A stretch of DNA of 64,000 nucleotides from Rhodospirillum sp. (GCA_013822765.1 PNKY01000001.1:310001-374000), one strand, 5' to 3'; numbered from the stretch's first letter, positions 42,722 through 52,002 are shown. Program-made: numbers and translations. Notes: generated from the sequence alone by a model not told the origin.

Positions 42722-44029
42722 TCATGCGGCGTAGCGGCGCTTTCCGCTTCCCTTGCACTCGGCGCGGGCGAGGCCGATCGAGCGCTCTACGCGCTCCAGC
42801 AGCTCCTCGCACAGGGATGCGGTCATCAGCACGCCGGGCTTGAACTGCAGCACGCGGGCATCGAGGGTGGAGAAGATCGCCCACACGCCGTTCTCGTAGA
42901 GGTGCTTCATCACCGGCTTGGCGCCTTCGGGGTGGTCAAACTCCAAGCCCATCACGACGCCGCACTGCCGGATGCCGACGAAGAAGTCGGAATAGAGCTT
43001 CATGATTTCGGCGAGGCCGGTCGCCATCAGTTCGGAGATGTAGTTGACCATCGGCTTGATCTGTGGCCGCTCCAGGATTTCCAGCGTCTTCAGCGCCACC
43101 AGGCAGCCCAGCTCCGCGCCACCCATGGTGGAGATGTGGCCGAAGCCGTCCTGCTTGAGCCAGCCGGCATAGGGCTCGCGCACCACCACGCAGGCGATCG
43201 GATACATGCCGCCGGAGATGCCCTTGCCGATGACGACGATATCGGGCTGGATGCCATAGCGCTGATAGCCCCACATCTCGCCGGTGCGCATCATGCCGGT
43301 CTGCACCTCGTCGGCGATGTAGAGCGCGTCATAGCGCTCGGTGAGCTTCTTCACCTCGGTGAGATAGCCGGGGAGCGGCATGGGGAAACCGTAGGTCGCC
43401 GGGATCGTCTCCATGATCACGGCGGCGACATCCTTGCCGCGTAGCGCGTCTTCCATGGCGTTGAGGTCGTTGAATGGCACGCTGAAGAACTCGTCCGGCC
43501 GGTCTGACAGGAACAGCTTGGAAAAGCGCTCCGAGCCGGTGGCGACCGCGAGGCCGGTGTGGCCGTGATAGGCCTTCACGATGGAGACGATCTTTTTCTT
43601 CTGCTTGGCGTGGCGCGCGGTCTTGATCGCGATGTCGATCGCCTCGCCGCCGCCCGAGCCGTAAATCGTGTAGTGCAGGTCGCCACCGCAGCTCTTAGCC
43701 AGCTTCTCGGCAAGCGCGGTGCGGCCGAGCGCCGGGAAGTGATGATTGCCCATGTCGAAGCGCTGGGTGCCGCGGTTCAACACCTCGACCAGCTCGGGAT
43801 GGCGGTGGCCGATGTTGTAGGTCCCGCCGTTGAGATGAACGTCGATCAGGCGGCGGCCGTCCATGTCGTAGAGGAAATAGTCCTGCCGCCGGTCGATCAC
43901 CAGATCGACGCCGACGTCCTGCCAGAACTGCGTCTTGCCGGGATTCCAGAACTCGATGGATTTCCGGATGAACTCCTTCTTCTCGGCGCTCTGCGCCTCG
44001 ATCATCTCGGAATTGTCGGGATTGGCCAT
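42722..44029 (-). CDS. Class III PLP enzyme, probable amino-alcohol-phosphate phospholyase
   Basis: A 435-residue fold-type I PLP enzyme: HLNGGTYNIGHRHPE, GSGGGEAIDIAIKTAR, YHGHTGLAVATG, Asp240 in YIADEVQTG and PLP-binding Lys269 in VIGKGISGG. By sequence it is a class III aminotransferase. Next to a kinase of aminoglycoside-phosphotransferase fold, the better guess is a phospholyase of the ethanolamine-phosphate / 1-amino-2-propanol-phosphate type, which yields aldehyde, ammonia and phosphate. It lies 10 bases from both the kinase and the dehydrogenase genes, and AGGAG precedes ATG 44029. A real aminotransferase role cannot be excluded. Confidence 0.88.
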   Translation of the reverse strand: MANPDNSEMIEAQSAEKKEFIRKSIEFWNPGKTQFWQDVGVDLVIDRRQDYFLYDMDGRRLIDVHLNGGTYNIGHRHPELVEVLNRGTQRFDMGNHHFPALGRTALAEKLAKSCGGDLHYTIYGSGGGEAIDIAIKTARHAKQKKKIVSIVKAYHGHTGLAVATGSERFSKLFLSDRPDEFFSVPFNDLNAMEDALRGKDVAAVIMETIPATYGFPMPLPGYLTEVKKLTERYDALYIADEVQTGMMRTGEMWGYQRYGIQPDIVVIGKGISGGMYPIACVVVREPYAGWLKQDGFGHISTMGGAELGCLVALKTLEILERPQIKPMVNYISELMATGLAEIMKLYSDFFVGIRQCGVVMGLEFDHPEGAKPVMKHLYENGVWAIFSTLDARVLQFKPGVLMTASLCEELLERVERSIGLARAECKGSGKRRYAA

Positions 44030-44039
44030 GAACTGCTCC

Positions 44040-45038
44040 TCAGCCGTACCGGCTCAAATACATCTCCGCCATCTCGCACGAGTCCGCGCAATAGGCCGGG
44101 CCTTCCTGCTTGGCGAGGTCGGTCTCGTGATGCGATCCCATCCACGCCAGCAGCAGCATTCGCCGCAGCAGGATGAAGGTCCAGATCTCGTCATCCTCTT
44201 CCTGGGAAAGCGGACGCACGCGGCGATAGCCTTCCTTCCACGCTTCCATCAGCTCCGGCACCTCCGGCTTGTGCTCGAAGAAGCTGACGGCGGTGCCGGC
44301 GTCGTAGAGGAACCAGCCGATGCCGCAATCGTCGAAGTCGATGACGCGCGTGTTGCCGTTGTGGATGAGCAGATTGGCGAGGCGGAAATCGGCGTGGATC
44401 AGGCCGTAGCGATCCGGCGCCTGCCCGAAACGCTGCAAGCGGCGCTCCATCCTGTCGACTAGGCGCTGCAGGATGGGGCGGCGCGCCGCGTTCATGTCGG
44501 GGCCGTCTTCCCATTTGCCCCAGTTCGGATGTTTGCCGAGGGAATGCTCGAAGTCCCAGCTCAAGCGCTCGAAATAGGGCGGCCGTTTCCAGCCCATGGA
44601 ATGGATGTGCGTGCGCGCCGTCACTTCGCCGAGCTGCTTGAACGGCTCGATCAGGTTTTCCTGCTGCGGCTCATAGCCGTCGATCAGGTGGAACAGCACG
44701 CAGTTGCGCGGCCGCGGCAGGGCGGGATGCGAGACGCTCTGGATCTCCTCGCCGTCCTGGCCGCGGATGGCTTGCGGCGTCAGCACGTTCGCTTCCGCCT
44801 GCAACGCGTGCATCCAGGCGAGCTCGCTCTTGATGCCGTTGACGCTGTGATAGCCGTCGCGATGCACGCGCAAGATGACCGGTCGCGCGCCATTGGCTGG
44901 CGTCGCCAGATAGGTGGTGTTTTCGGAATGATTGATCATCTTGAGCGTTGCGCCGCCGAGGCCCCAGCGCGGCAGCGCCGCTTCCGCCACGTGGCCGACC
45001 GCCTGCAGCAACTGCTCGTGGGTCAAAATTCCGCTCAT
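44040..45038 (-). CDS. Aminoglycoside-phosphotransferase-fold kinase, probable amino-alcohol kinase
   Basis: A 332-residue kinase: Brenner-type motif LIHADFRLAN (His215, catalytic Asp217, Asn222) and VIDFDD (metal-binding Asp234/236). It belongs to the choline/homoserine/fructosamine-kinase side of the APH family rather than to resistance enzymes. As first gene of the shell operon it would phosphorylate an amino alcohol for the PLP enzyme encoded downstream, the pairing described for RMM microcompartments and for 1-amino-2-propanol use in Pseudomonas. ATG 45038 is selected because upstream codons run into the promoter with its two TTGACAG boxes. Confidence 0.88.
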   Translation of the reverse strand: MSGILTHEQLLQAVGHVAEAALPRWGLGGATLKMINHSENTTYLATPANGARPVILRVHRDGYHSVNGIKSELAWMHALQAEANVLTPQAIRGQDGEEIQSVSHPALPRPRNCVLFHLIDGYEPQQENLIEPFKQLGEVTARTHIHSMGWKRPPYFERLSWDFEHSLGKHPNWGKWEDGPDMNAARRPILQRLVDRMERRLQRFGQAPDRYGLIHADFRLANLLIHNGNTRVIDFDDCGIGWFLYDAGTAVSFFEHKPEVPELMEAWKEGYRRVRPLSQEEDDEIWTFILLRRMLLLAWMGSHHETDLAKQEGPAYCADSCEMAEMYLSRYG

Positions 45039-45109
45039 TCCAGCCCCTGCGCATGATTCCTGATTGGCCCGTCGCAACGCTGCTGCTAGGGGCATCCGCG
45101 CATTTGGGC

Positions 45110-45164
45110 AAGCTAGATGTGGGAACGCGAGGCTGCTTGACAGGTGAGGCGAAGATTTTGACAG
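45110..45164 (-). promoter_or_regulatory. Promoter of BMC operon with two direct-repeat AraC-type boxes
   Basis: TTGACAG occurs at 45137-45143 and 45158-45164 on the plus strand, 21 bp apart start to start. For the leftward BMC operon the candidate -10 is TAGCTT (read on the minus strand, 45115 to 45110), 21 bases from the proximal box, so that box overlaps the -35 position as in class II AraC activation. The same architecture recurs at 52149-52203 and 55807-55862. A single opposite half-site TGTCAAGATC at 45205-45214 lies closer to the divergent AraC gene and may serve autoregulation. Confidence 0.65.
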
Positions 45165-45252
45165 ACAAGGATTTCTCGCCGCCTTGATCCGCTTGCAAAG
45201 GCTGTGTCAAGATCATCAGCTTCTGCGTAGGGCTGAAACCAGGTGGGGGCTC

Positions 45253-46320
45253 ATGAGCAGGATTGATGCGACTGCCGATCAAGGCGGCGCGGCAGCAGCG
45301 CCGAGCAGCGCTGCGCCGGCGATCCTCGCGTCCGCCGCCACCGGCATCGTCGGTCACATCGAGCGGCTGCACGGCGACATCGACAGCATCTTCGGGAATG
45401 CCGGCATCGCGCCGGAGATGGCGGGCATGCCGACGCTGCAACTGCGCCTCGCCGCCTTCATCACCTTGTTCGAGGAAGCGGCGCGCCGCACCCAGCAGGA
45501 CAATTTCGGCCTGTGGTTCGGCAACCAGTTTATGCCGCGCGACCTTGGCCTGTGGGGCTACGCGGCGATCTCCTCGCCGACGGTGGGCAGCGCGCTCGAG
45601 ACTTTGGTCAGCCTGTTCCGCTTCCAGCAGGGCTCATCCTTCCTGCGCTGCGCGAAGCGCAAGGACGGGTTGCTCAGCCTCGAATACCAGATCGTCGCGC
45701 CCGACATCGTGGCTCGGCGGCAGGATGCGGAGCTGTCGCTCGGCATGTTCCTCAACGTGATCCGCGAAGGCTGCGGCTCCAAGTGGGCGCCCGAGGAAGT
45801 GCATTTCGAGCATCCGCGTCCGCAGGCCTGGAAGGAGCACGAGGCGGCGTTCGACGCGCCGGTTTATTTCAGCCAGCCGGTCAACGCCTTGGTGTTCCGC
45901 AGCGACATCTTCGGCCGCTCCATGCCGGCACGCGACCTGCAGTTGCTGTCGGTGATGCAGACCTGCATGGAGCAGCTCGGGCCGACCTCGGCGGCAGACG
46001 GCTTGTTCGACCGCATCTGCGCCGCCATCCGCATGCGCTTGCCCAACGGCTATCCGACGCTGGATCAGGTCGCGCACGATTTGCGCATCTCGCCCGGCGC
46101 CGTGCAGCGCGAGCTGTCGGAGCACAACGTCACCTACAAGGACGCGGTCGAGACGACGCGGCGCAACTTGGCGGAGCTGTATCTGCAGCAGCGGCAATTG
46201 CCACTGACGGAGATCGCGCTGCTGCTGGGATATTCGGAGCTGAGCGCGTTTTCGCGCGCCTTTGCCCGCTGGACCGGAGCTTCACCGCGCCATTATCGGC
46301 GGGTGAAGACGGGGCACTAA
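45253..46320 (+). CDS. AraC-family regulator of the microcompartment locus
   Basis: A 355-residue regulator with a long N-terminal ligand domain of the Arabinose_bd (OruR/FeaR-like) type (LQLRLAAFITLFEEAARRTQQDNFGLWFGNQFMPRDLGLWGYAAISSPTVGSALETLVSLFRFQQ) and a C-terminal AraC HTH (TLDQVAHDLRISPGAVQRELSEHNVTYKDAVETTRRNLAELYLQQ...LTEIALLLGYSELSAFSRAFARWTGASPRHYRR). AGGTGGGGG supports ATG 45253. It is divergent from the kinase/shell operon and tail-to-tail with the aldolase gene. Three matching direct-repeat promoters around it make it the probable activator of shell, importer and dehydratase operons. Confidence 0.9.
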   Translation: MSRIDATADQGGAAAAPSSAAPAILASAATGIVGHIERLHGDIDSIFGNAGIAPEMAGMPTLQLRLAAFITLFEEAARRTQQDNFGLWFGNQFMPRDLGLWGYAAISSPTVGSALETLVSLFRFQQGSSFLRCAKRKDGLLSLEYQIVAPDIVARRQDAELSLGMFLNVIREGCGSKWAPEEVHFEHPRPQAWKEHEAAFDAPVYFSQPVNALVFRSDIFGRSMPARDLQLLSVMQTCMEQLGPTSAADGLFDRICAAIRMRLPNGYPTLDQVAHDLRISPGAVQRELSEHNVTYKDAVETTRRNLAELYLQQRQLPLTEIALLLGYSELSAFSRAFARWTGASPRHYRRVKTGH

Positions 46321-46327
46321 CGCTGCG

Positions 46328-47086
46328 CTATTCCTTGTAGCTCGGATCCGTCCGATCCAGCTTCTGCTTCAGCTGCTCAAAGTGGGCGAACGCGCTGTCG
46401 CCGTAGTCTTCCCAGCCGCGCGCGGTGCGTTCCGCCAAGTCGGGCGGCATGACGTTGAGCTTCTGGCCGGTGGAATAGGCCAGGACCAGGGTCTGGCAGG
46501 CGCGCTCCAGGAAATACATGTCCTCGAACGCTTCGGCGACGGTCGGCGCGGCACACAGCACGCCGTGGTTGCCCATCATCATGGTGCGCTTGTTGCCGAG
46601 GATGCGGGCGAGGCGCTTGCCCTCTTCCTTGTCCTCGGCGATGCCGGTGTAGGCGAGGTCGACGGCGAGACGGTTGTAGAAGCGCGCGGTGTTCTGCTCG
46701 ATCGGCTTGATCTCCGGATCGGCTAGGGACGCGACCGCGGTGGCATAGGGCGGATGCAGGTGCAGCAGCACGCGCGCATGGGCGACGCTGGCATGGATGC
46801 CACCATGGATCGCCCAGGCCGAGGCGTCTGGCGCTTCCGGCGTCTTCATGATGCTGTCGTTGTCGGCGTCGAGCAGCTGCAGGTCGCTGGCCTTGATGGT
46901 GGAGAAGTGCCGCCACTTGCGGTTCATCAGGAACGACTTGCCATCGGGTGAGACCGCGGCGCTGAAATGGTTGCCGACCCCTTCGTGCCAGCCCATCTCC
47001 ACGGTCAGGCGGAAGGCGGCGGCGAGATCGACGCGCAGCTGCCGCTCTTCGGAATCGCGGCTGGTCTTGAGTTGGGTCACGGACAT
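46328..47086 (-). CDS. Class II aldolase/adducin-family protein
   Basis: A 252-residue class II aldolase-fold protein. Zinc ligands are the HLH pair (VLLHLHPPYA) and the later His in MGNHGVL; GVGNHFSAAVSPDG is the phosphate/glycine loop region. Fuculose- or rhamnulose-phosphate aldolases of this fold give lactaldehyde; many adducin-like members have unknown activity. ATG 47086 has GGAG upstream. It ends the operon binding protein - ATPase - two permeases - SDR - aldolase, which runs under the second direct-repeat promoter. A role in breaking down an imported polyol or amino polyol is inference. Confidence 0.85.
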   Translation of the reverse strand: MSVTQLKTSRDSEERQLRVDLAAAFRLTVEMGWHEGVGNHFSAAVSPDGKSFLMNRKWRHFSTIKASDLQLLDADNDSIMKTPEAPDASAWAIHGGIHASVAHARVLLHLHPPYATAVASLADPEIKPIEQNTARFYNRLAVDLAYTGIAEDKEEGKRLARILGNKRTMMMGNHGVLCAAPTVAEAFEDMYFLERACQTLVLAYSTGQKLNVMPPDLAERTARGWEDYGDSAFAHFEQLKQKLDRTDPSYKE

Positions 47087-47182
47087 GGGCGCAGCTCCAG
47101 AAAGGCCTGCCGCCAGTGTCGCCGCAACTGCGCCGGAATGCAAATGCGCGCCGCGCAGGCCGCCCCGCCGCGCCGTGCGTGG

Positions 47183-47962
47183 TTAAGCCGAGGCTAACGC
47201 CTCGAGCGACTCCGGCACGATCTGGCCGCCATCCACGATCAGGGTCTGGCCCGTGATGTAGGCCGCCTCCGCCGAAGCGAAGAAGGCGGCGGCATTGCCG
47301 ATCTCCGCGACCGTGCCCAGGCGCTTCAACGGCACCGAGGCCGCCATGGTGCGCTGATATTCCTCGCCCAGGTTCGCCAGCCCCTCGGTGATCACGTTGC
47401 CGGGCAGGACCGCATTCACGGTGATGCCGTATTTCGCCAGCTCGATGCAGGCGGTGCGCATGAAGCCGAGCTGCCCCGCCTTGGTCGCGCCGTAGTGAGT
47501 CCAGCCGGGATAGCCGGTCACCGGCCCGGTGATCGACGAGGTGATGACGACGCGGCCCTGCTTGCTGTTCTTGAGATAGGGCAGGCAAGCCTTGACCGAG
47601 ATGAAAGTGCCCTTGAGGTTGGTGTCCACCACCTCGTCCCAGGTCTGGGGATCGAGGTCCTCGATCTTGGCCTGCGGGAAGATGCCGGCATTGGCGCACA
47701 GCACGTCGAGGCCGCCGTGGCGATCGACGGCGGTCTTGGCGGCGGCCTGCATGTCGGCGAGCTTGGTGACGTCGCCGGTGCAGGCGCTGGCAGTGCCGCC
47801 GGCCTTCGTCAGTTCCAGCGCCGTCGCTTCGGCGTCCTTGAGGTTGCGCGCGACGATCAGCACCTTGGCGCCGTGGCCGGCGAACACGCTGGCGATGCCC
47901 TTGCCGATGCCCTTGCTGCCGCCGGTGACGATGACGGATTTGCCTTTCAGGGATGCAGACAT
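47183..47962 (-). CDS. SDR resembling the RMM amino-alcohol dehydrogenase
   Basis: A 259-residue SDR: TGGSKGIG, NAG at 91-93, Ser142/143 and Tyr157-x3-Lys161 (YGATK). The stretch VVITSSITGPVTGYPGWTHYGATKAGQLGF and the end TGQTLIVDGGQIVPES are, from memory, very close to the FabG-like SDR characterised as 1-amino-2-propanol dehydrogenase of the Mycolicibacterium RMM locus. That would make it an amino-alcohol (or hydroxy-aldehyde) dehydrogenase. It has no obvious encapsulation extension. It begins 22 bases after the last permease gene stop. Confidence 0.87.
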   Translation of the reverse strand: MSASLKGKSVIVTGGSKGIGKGIASVFAGHGAKVLIVARNLKDAEATALELTKAGGTASACTGDVTKLADMQAAAKTAVDRHGGLDVLCANAGIFPQAKIEDLDPQTWDEVVDTNLKGTFISVKACLPYLKNSKQGRVVITSSITGPVTGYPGWTHYGATKAGQLGFMRTACIELAKYGITVNAVLPGNVITEGLANLGEEYQRTMAASVPLKRLGTVAEIGNAAAFFASAEAAYITGQTLIVDGGQIVPESLEALASA

Positions 47963-47984
47963 TGGCTTTCCTCCAATCGATCTT

Positions 47985-48794
47985 CTATTTCAGCCGTGCT
48001 CGGCGTCTCAGCACGATGAGGCCGTAGCCACCGAGCAGCAAGATGGCGGCGGTGACGGTCGAGACGGTGCCGAGCACCGGCACGCCCGGCGTGTAACCGG
48101 CGACCATCTTGGCATAGAGATATTCGGGGATGGTGGTGTCCGCGCCGGTGGTGAACAGCGACAGCGGGAAATTGCCCCAGGACAGCAGGAAGGCGAACAG
48201 AGCGCCGGAGAACAGACCAGGGAACAATACCGGCAGCGTCACTTCCTTAAGCACCTGCCAGCGGGTGGCGCCGAGATCGAAGGCGGCCTCCTCCAGCGCG
48301 GGATCGAAACTGTAGACCTGGATCGAGATCACCAGGGTGACGACGGGCACGATCCACACCAGGTGCGCGAACACCGCGCTTTTCCACGACAGGTCGATGC
48401 CGATGGCGTTGAACCAGAGCAGGAGCGCGAGGCCGAGGACCGATTGCGGGAAGAAGATTGGGAGCAGGACGATCTTCTGGTACAGCGACCGTCCCTTCCA
48501 TTCATAGCGCGCGAAGGCGAGCGCGCCGAAGAACGCGATCGTCACGGCGATCACCGTCACCAGCAGCGCAATCGAGATCGAGGTCTTGAACAGCTCATGA
48601 ATCTGGATCGAATCGAAGGTCTTCTGCCACCAGTCGAACCCCCATTTGGTGATGGGGAAGGTGAAATAGCGGCTGGCGGTGGAGGAAGCGAGCAGCAGGC
48701 ACAAAGCCGGCAGATACATGAAGACGACGACAGTCAGCGCCCAAGCCCACAACAGGGCGGCGCGCCAACGCTGGGACCGCTCGGCCGGGTTCAT
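47985..48794 (-). CDS. PotC-like ABC permease
   Basis: A 269-residue permease of the spermidine/putrescine (PotC) type with six helices and the EAA loop EEAAFDLGATRWQVLKEVTLPVLFPGLFSGALFAF. ATG 48794 overlaps the PotB-like stop by one base (TGATG). Together with the PotB-like, PotA-like and PotD-like genes it makes a complete importer. PotABCD-type systems carry polyamines and other small cations; an amino alcohol or amino diol would fit the operon context. Confidence 0.9.
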   Translation of the reverse strand: MNPAERSQRWRAALLWAWALTVVVFMYLPALCLLLASSTASRYFTFPITKWGFDWWQKTFDSIQIHELFKTSISIALLVTVIAVTIAFFGALAFARYEWKGRSLYQKIVLLPIFFPQSVLGLALLLWFNAIGIDLSWKSAVFAHLVWIVPVVTLVISIQVYSFDPALEEAAFDLGATRWQVLKEVTLPVLFPGLFSGALFAFLLSWGNFPLSLFTTGADTTIPEYLYAKMVAGYTPGVPVLGTVSTVTAAILLLGGYGLIVLRRRARLK

Positions 48795-49654
48795 CAGCGC
48801 CGCCCCAGGATGACGTCGAGGTCGAAGCGCCGCAGCACCAGCAGGACCAGCGCGCCAACCACCAGCATCAGCAGCACGGCGAGCGCCGAGCCCAGCGGCC
48901 AATTCTGCGCATAGGTGAAGGCGATCTCGATATCGTGGGTAATCGGAATGACCTTCTGCCCGCCCAGCACCTTGGCCTCGGCGATCGCGCCGACTGCCAG
49001 CACGAAGGACAGTAGGAAGCCGATGATGATGCCCGGCATCGACAGCGGCAGGTCAACTTCCTTGAAGACCTGCCAGCGCGTGGCGCCGAGGTCGAAGGCG
49101 GCGTCGCGCGTTTCCTTCGGCACCATGCTGACGCCGAGCGTCATCGGGAACAGCATGAAGGGCAGGTAGACGTAGACCATGCCCAGCACGATGATGCCTT
49201 CGGTGAACAGCCAGCTATCGACCTCGATGCCGAACAGCGATTTGAGCGTGCCGAGCAGGACGCCGTTCTTGATGAAGAACAGGATCCAGCCATAGAGCCG
49301 CACGTTCTCCGACACGAACAAGGGGATCGTGAACAGCAGCGTCAGCAGGGTCGACCACCTGCCGAACACGCGCGCGAGGCCATAGGCGACCGGATAGCAG
49401 ATCAGCGCCAGCAGCAGCACCGTCAGGGCGGCGAGCCCCATCGACCACAGGAAGGAGATGTAGCTGGTGCTGTTGAAGACGGTGACGTAGTTGTCGAAGC
49501 TCGGCTTCTGAAACAATCCGAAGGTCCGCTCGGGCATGAAGCTGTACCCGATGACGGCCAGCAGCGGCGCGGCAAACCCGACGATCAGGAACAGGATGAT
49601 CGGAACCGCGTTCAGCGGCCCCTGGCGCGCCTTGTCAGTGCCGAACGCGGCCAT
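48794..49654 (-). CDS. PotB-like ABC permease
   Basis: A 286-residue permease with EAA loop RDAAFDLGATRWQVFKEVDLPLSMPGIIIGFLLSF, closely matching the PotC-like partner. About six helices; the first starts near residue 15 (AVPIILFLIVGFAAPLLAVIGYSF). ATG 49654 coincides with the ATPase gene's stop region (ATPase stop begins at 49654), so it is translationally coupled. Second transmembrane subunit of the same importer. Confidence 0.9.
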   Translation of the reverse strand: MAAFGTDKARQGPLNAVPIILFLIVGFAAPLLAVIGYSFMPERTFGLFQKPSFDNYVTVFNSTSYISFLWSMGLAALTVLLLALICYPVAYGLARVFGRWSTLLTLLFTIPLFVSENVRLYGWILFFIKNGVLLGTLKSLFGIEVDSWLFTEGIIVLGMVYVYLPFMLFPMTLGVSMVPKETRDAAFDLGATRWQVFKEVDLPLSMPGIIIGFLLSFVLAVGAIAEAKVLGGQKVIPITHDIEIAFTYAQNWPLGSALAVLLMLVVGALVLLVLRRFDLDVILGRR

Positions 49655-50721
49655 CAGTCGCCCACCAGGATGCTGTCGCGGGCGTTCCAGCCGATCAGCA
49701 CTTCGGTGTCCAGCCGGCCGGTCAGCGCCTGCTGCCGCAGCCGCTCGACGATGAAGACCTGGTCTCCGACCCGCACCTGGTACTGGATGCGCGAGCCTAG
49801 TGCATATTCGTTGTAGAGCGTGCCGGTGAGGACGTTCTCCGCATCTTCGCGCCGCTCGATGATGCGCAGCGATTCCGGCCGCACCACCAGATGGCCGGCC
49901 GTGAAACCGCCCGGCATGCCGGGCGCGCTGAATTCCGCGCCCAGTTCGTCCGACTGGATGCGCGCGCCGTTGACCAGCCGCACCGGGATGATGTTCACGT
50001 CGCCGATGAATTCCGACACGAACTTGCTGTTGGGCGCGGTGTAGATCTCGTTCGGCGTTCCCACTTGCACCAGGCGGCCGAGGCGCATCACACCGATGCG
50101 GTCGCTCATCACCATCGCCTCCTCGAGCGAATGGGTGATGTAGATGAAGGTCTTGCCGGTCTCGCGGTGGATGTCCTTCAGTTCCTTCTCGAGCGTCTTG
50201 CGCAGCTTGTAGTCGATCGCGCTGAGCGGCTCGTCGAAGAACAGGATGTCGGGGTTGTAGGCGAGCGCGCGAGCGAGCGCGACGCGCTGGCGCTCGCCGC
50301 CCGAACACTTTGTGACGTTCTTGCCGTAGTAATCTTCCGGCAGCCGCAATTGCGCCATCAGCTGCAGCGCGCGCTTCTTGCGCTCCTCCGGCGCCACGTC
50401 GCGGATCTTCAGCGGGAACTCGATATTCTGGCCGACCGTGCGATGCGGGAACAGAGCCAGTGACTGGAACACCATGCAGGTCGGGCGTCGGTTCGCCGGC
50501 ACGTCGTTGATGCGCTGCCCGCGCAGCAGGATGTCGCCGCTGGTCGGACTTTCGAGCCCCGCCAGCATGCGCAGGACGGTGGTCTTGCCGCTGCCCGAGG
50601 GGCCGACGATGGTGAAGAACTCGCCTTCGGCGACCGACAGGTCGATGCTGTGGACCGCGGTGAAGTTGCCGAACGTCTTGGTGATCTGGCGCAGTTCGAT
50701 GACGGGTGAGCGCGTAGTCAT
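49654..50721 (-). CDS. PotA-like ABC transporter ATPase
   Basis: A 355-residue ATPase with Walker A GPSGSGKTT, signature CSGGERQRVALARAL (Cys replaces the usual Leu), Walker B DILFFDEPLSAID and a C-terminal TOBE-like region. It energises the two permeases downstream. A hairpin at 50766-50817 separates it from the binding-protein gene, which would allow more binding protein than membrane complex, as in many importer operons. Confidence 0.92.
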   Translation of the reverse strand: MTTRSPVIELRQITKTFGNFTAVHSIDLSVAEGEFFTIVGPSGSGKTTVLRMLAGLESPTSGDILLRGQRINDVPANRRPTCMVFQSLALFPHRTVGQNIEFPLKIRDVAPEERKKRALQLMAQLRLPEDYYGKNVTKCSGGERQRVALARALAYNPDILFFDEPLSAIDYKLRKTLEKELKDIHRETGKTFIYITHSLEEAMVMSDRIGVMRLGRLVQVGTPNEIYTAPNSKFVSEFIGDVNIIPVRLVNGARIQSDELGAEFSAPGMPGGFTAGHLVVRPESLRIIERREDAENVLTGTLYNEYALGSRIQYQVRVGDQVFIVERLRQQALTGRLDTEVLIGWNARDSILVGD

Positions 50722-50765
50722 GCAGTGCGATGCCGAGCCATCTTCAAGGAGAGTCTGGAATCAAG

Positions 50766-50817
50766 CGACGGGGCCCTTTCGCTGATCTCGGCATGCTGCC
50801 ACGAAAGAGCCCCGTCG
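50766..50817 (-). terminator. Intercistronic hairpin between binding protein and ATPase genes
   Basis: CGACGGGGC-CC-TTTCG (50766-50781) pairs with CGAAA-GA-GCCCCGTCG (50802-50817): nine plus five base pairs around a small internal loop, with a 20-base apical loop. It lies in the 117-base gap between the PotD-like stop and the PotA-like start. Without a T-tract it is more likely an mRNA-stabilising or partial-attenuation element than a full terminator. Confidence 0.55.
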
Positions 50818-50838
50818 TTCTGCCGTGCGACCCGGCGG

Positions 50839-52002
50839 TCAGCCGCCTGAGGCCTCGCGCTTGGCCGAGGTCATGATGTCCAGCAGCTTATCATAGTCGG
50901 GCACGATGTCGTATTCGACGGAGCCGGCCATTTCCTCTTCCAGGCTGTCCCACTGGATCGCGTCCAGCTCTTCCTTGGTGAAGAGCTTGAAGCAATCCGG
51001 GTTGCCCATCTGGGTGACCGGGTTGAAGGTGCCTTCGGCGAAGGCCACGGTGTGCGACATTGCCGGATCCTGGACATAAGCCAGGAAATCCTCGGCCAGC
51101 GGCGAGACATCGGGATTGTTGACCACGGAGGTGATCTCGATCCAGGAGATGCCGCCCTTGCCGCCTTCCATCGGGCCCTTCTTCGGGGTGATGGCGCGGA
51201 TGTTCGCGTTGCCGTCGGCGCGCGCGGGCGATGCGCTGTAGGTGCCGCCCGTCATGTGGAAGTCGATTTCGCCCGACACCAGCGACTGGTTCATGGTCGC
51301 GATGTCCCCGACCACCTTGGCGCCCTTGAACACGCGCTTGGCGGCATCGGTGAACTTCGCGACCTCGTCGGCGCTGTGTTCCTTGAATGGATCGAAGCCG
51401 GCGATGCAGCAGAGGTTGAAGACGTTCCAGTCGTCCGATTCCAGCACGCCGTATTTGCCGGCGTTGGCGGGATCATTCCACAGGTCCCAGCCCTGGTCCT
51501 CGGCGGTTGCGCGGCTGACCTTGTCGGTGTTGACGACGAAGCTGTAGGGGCCGAAGCGCTGGGCCATGCCGATCAGTTCCTTGCCGCTGTCGTCGAGCGC
51601 CCACTTGTAGGGCGGCTTGAAGGCGGGGAGCATTTTCTCGAAATAGGGCTCCATCTTGGCGCGGTCGAGCGGCTTGATGAGCTTTTCGGGCCACATGATC
51701 TTGCGCGCCCAGGGATTGTTGACGTTGATGAGATCCCAAACGTTGATCTCGCCCGCGCGCAGGCGGTTGATCATGGTCGGGTCGTTGGTGAGCGATTCCG
51801 CCTTGACGGTGGCGCCGCTCGAGGAGCGGAACGGGTCCAGCACCTGGGCGGAATTATATCCTTCCCAGCACAGGATGTTCAGTTCCTTGGAGCGATCGGC
51901 CATGGCGCTGCGCAGGCCAAGCGTGCCGCCCGCCGCGAATGCCGAGGCCCAGAGCGCCGATTGCTGCATGAAGTTCCGGCGCGACAGTTTCGATGTGAAC
52001 AT
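50839..52002 (-). CDS. PotD-like substrate-binding protein with Tat-type signal
   Basis: A 387-residue binding protein. The N-terminus SRRNFMQQSALWASAFAAGGTLG has a twin-arginine motif and a mild hydrophobic core, so export as a folded protein by Tat is likely. The mature part follows the PotD fold (KELNILCWEGYNSAQVLDPFRSSSGATVKAESLTNDPTMINRLRAGEINVWDLINVNN). GAGGGA precedes ATG 52002. It is the first gene under the direct-repeat promoter 52149-52203. The ligand is unknown; cationic by family. Confidence 0.9.
   Translation of the reverse strand: MFTSKLSRRNFMQQSALWASAFAAGGTLGLRSAMADRSKELNILCWEGYNSAQVLDPFRSSSGATVKAESLTNDPTMINRLRAGEINVWDLINVNNPWARKIMWPEKLIKPLDRAKMEPYFEKMLPAFKPPYKWALDDSGKELIGMAQRFGPYSFVVNTDKVSRATAEDQGWDLWNDPANAGKYGVLESDDWNVFNLCCIAGFDPFKEHSADEVAKFTDAAKRVFKGAKVVGDIATMNQSLVSGEIDFHMTGGTYSASPARADGNANIRAITPKKGPMEGGKGGISWIEITSVVNNPDVSPLAEDFLAYVQDPAMSHTVAFAEGTFNPVTQMGNPDCFKLFTKEELDAIQWDSLEEEMAGSVEYDIVPDYDKLLDIMTSAKREASGG

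Noticed and set aside
44040..45038. Aminoglycoside resistance gene
   Set aside because: The fold is that of aminoglycoside phosphotransferases, but the sequence is of the metabolic kinase type and the operon context is amine catabolism with a shell.
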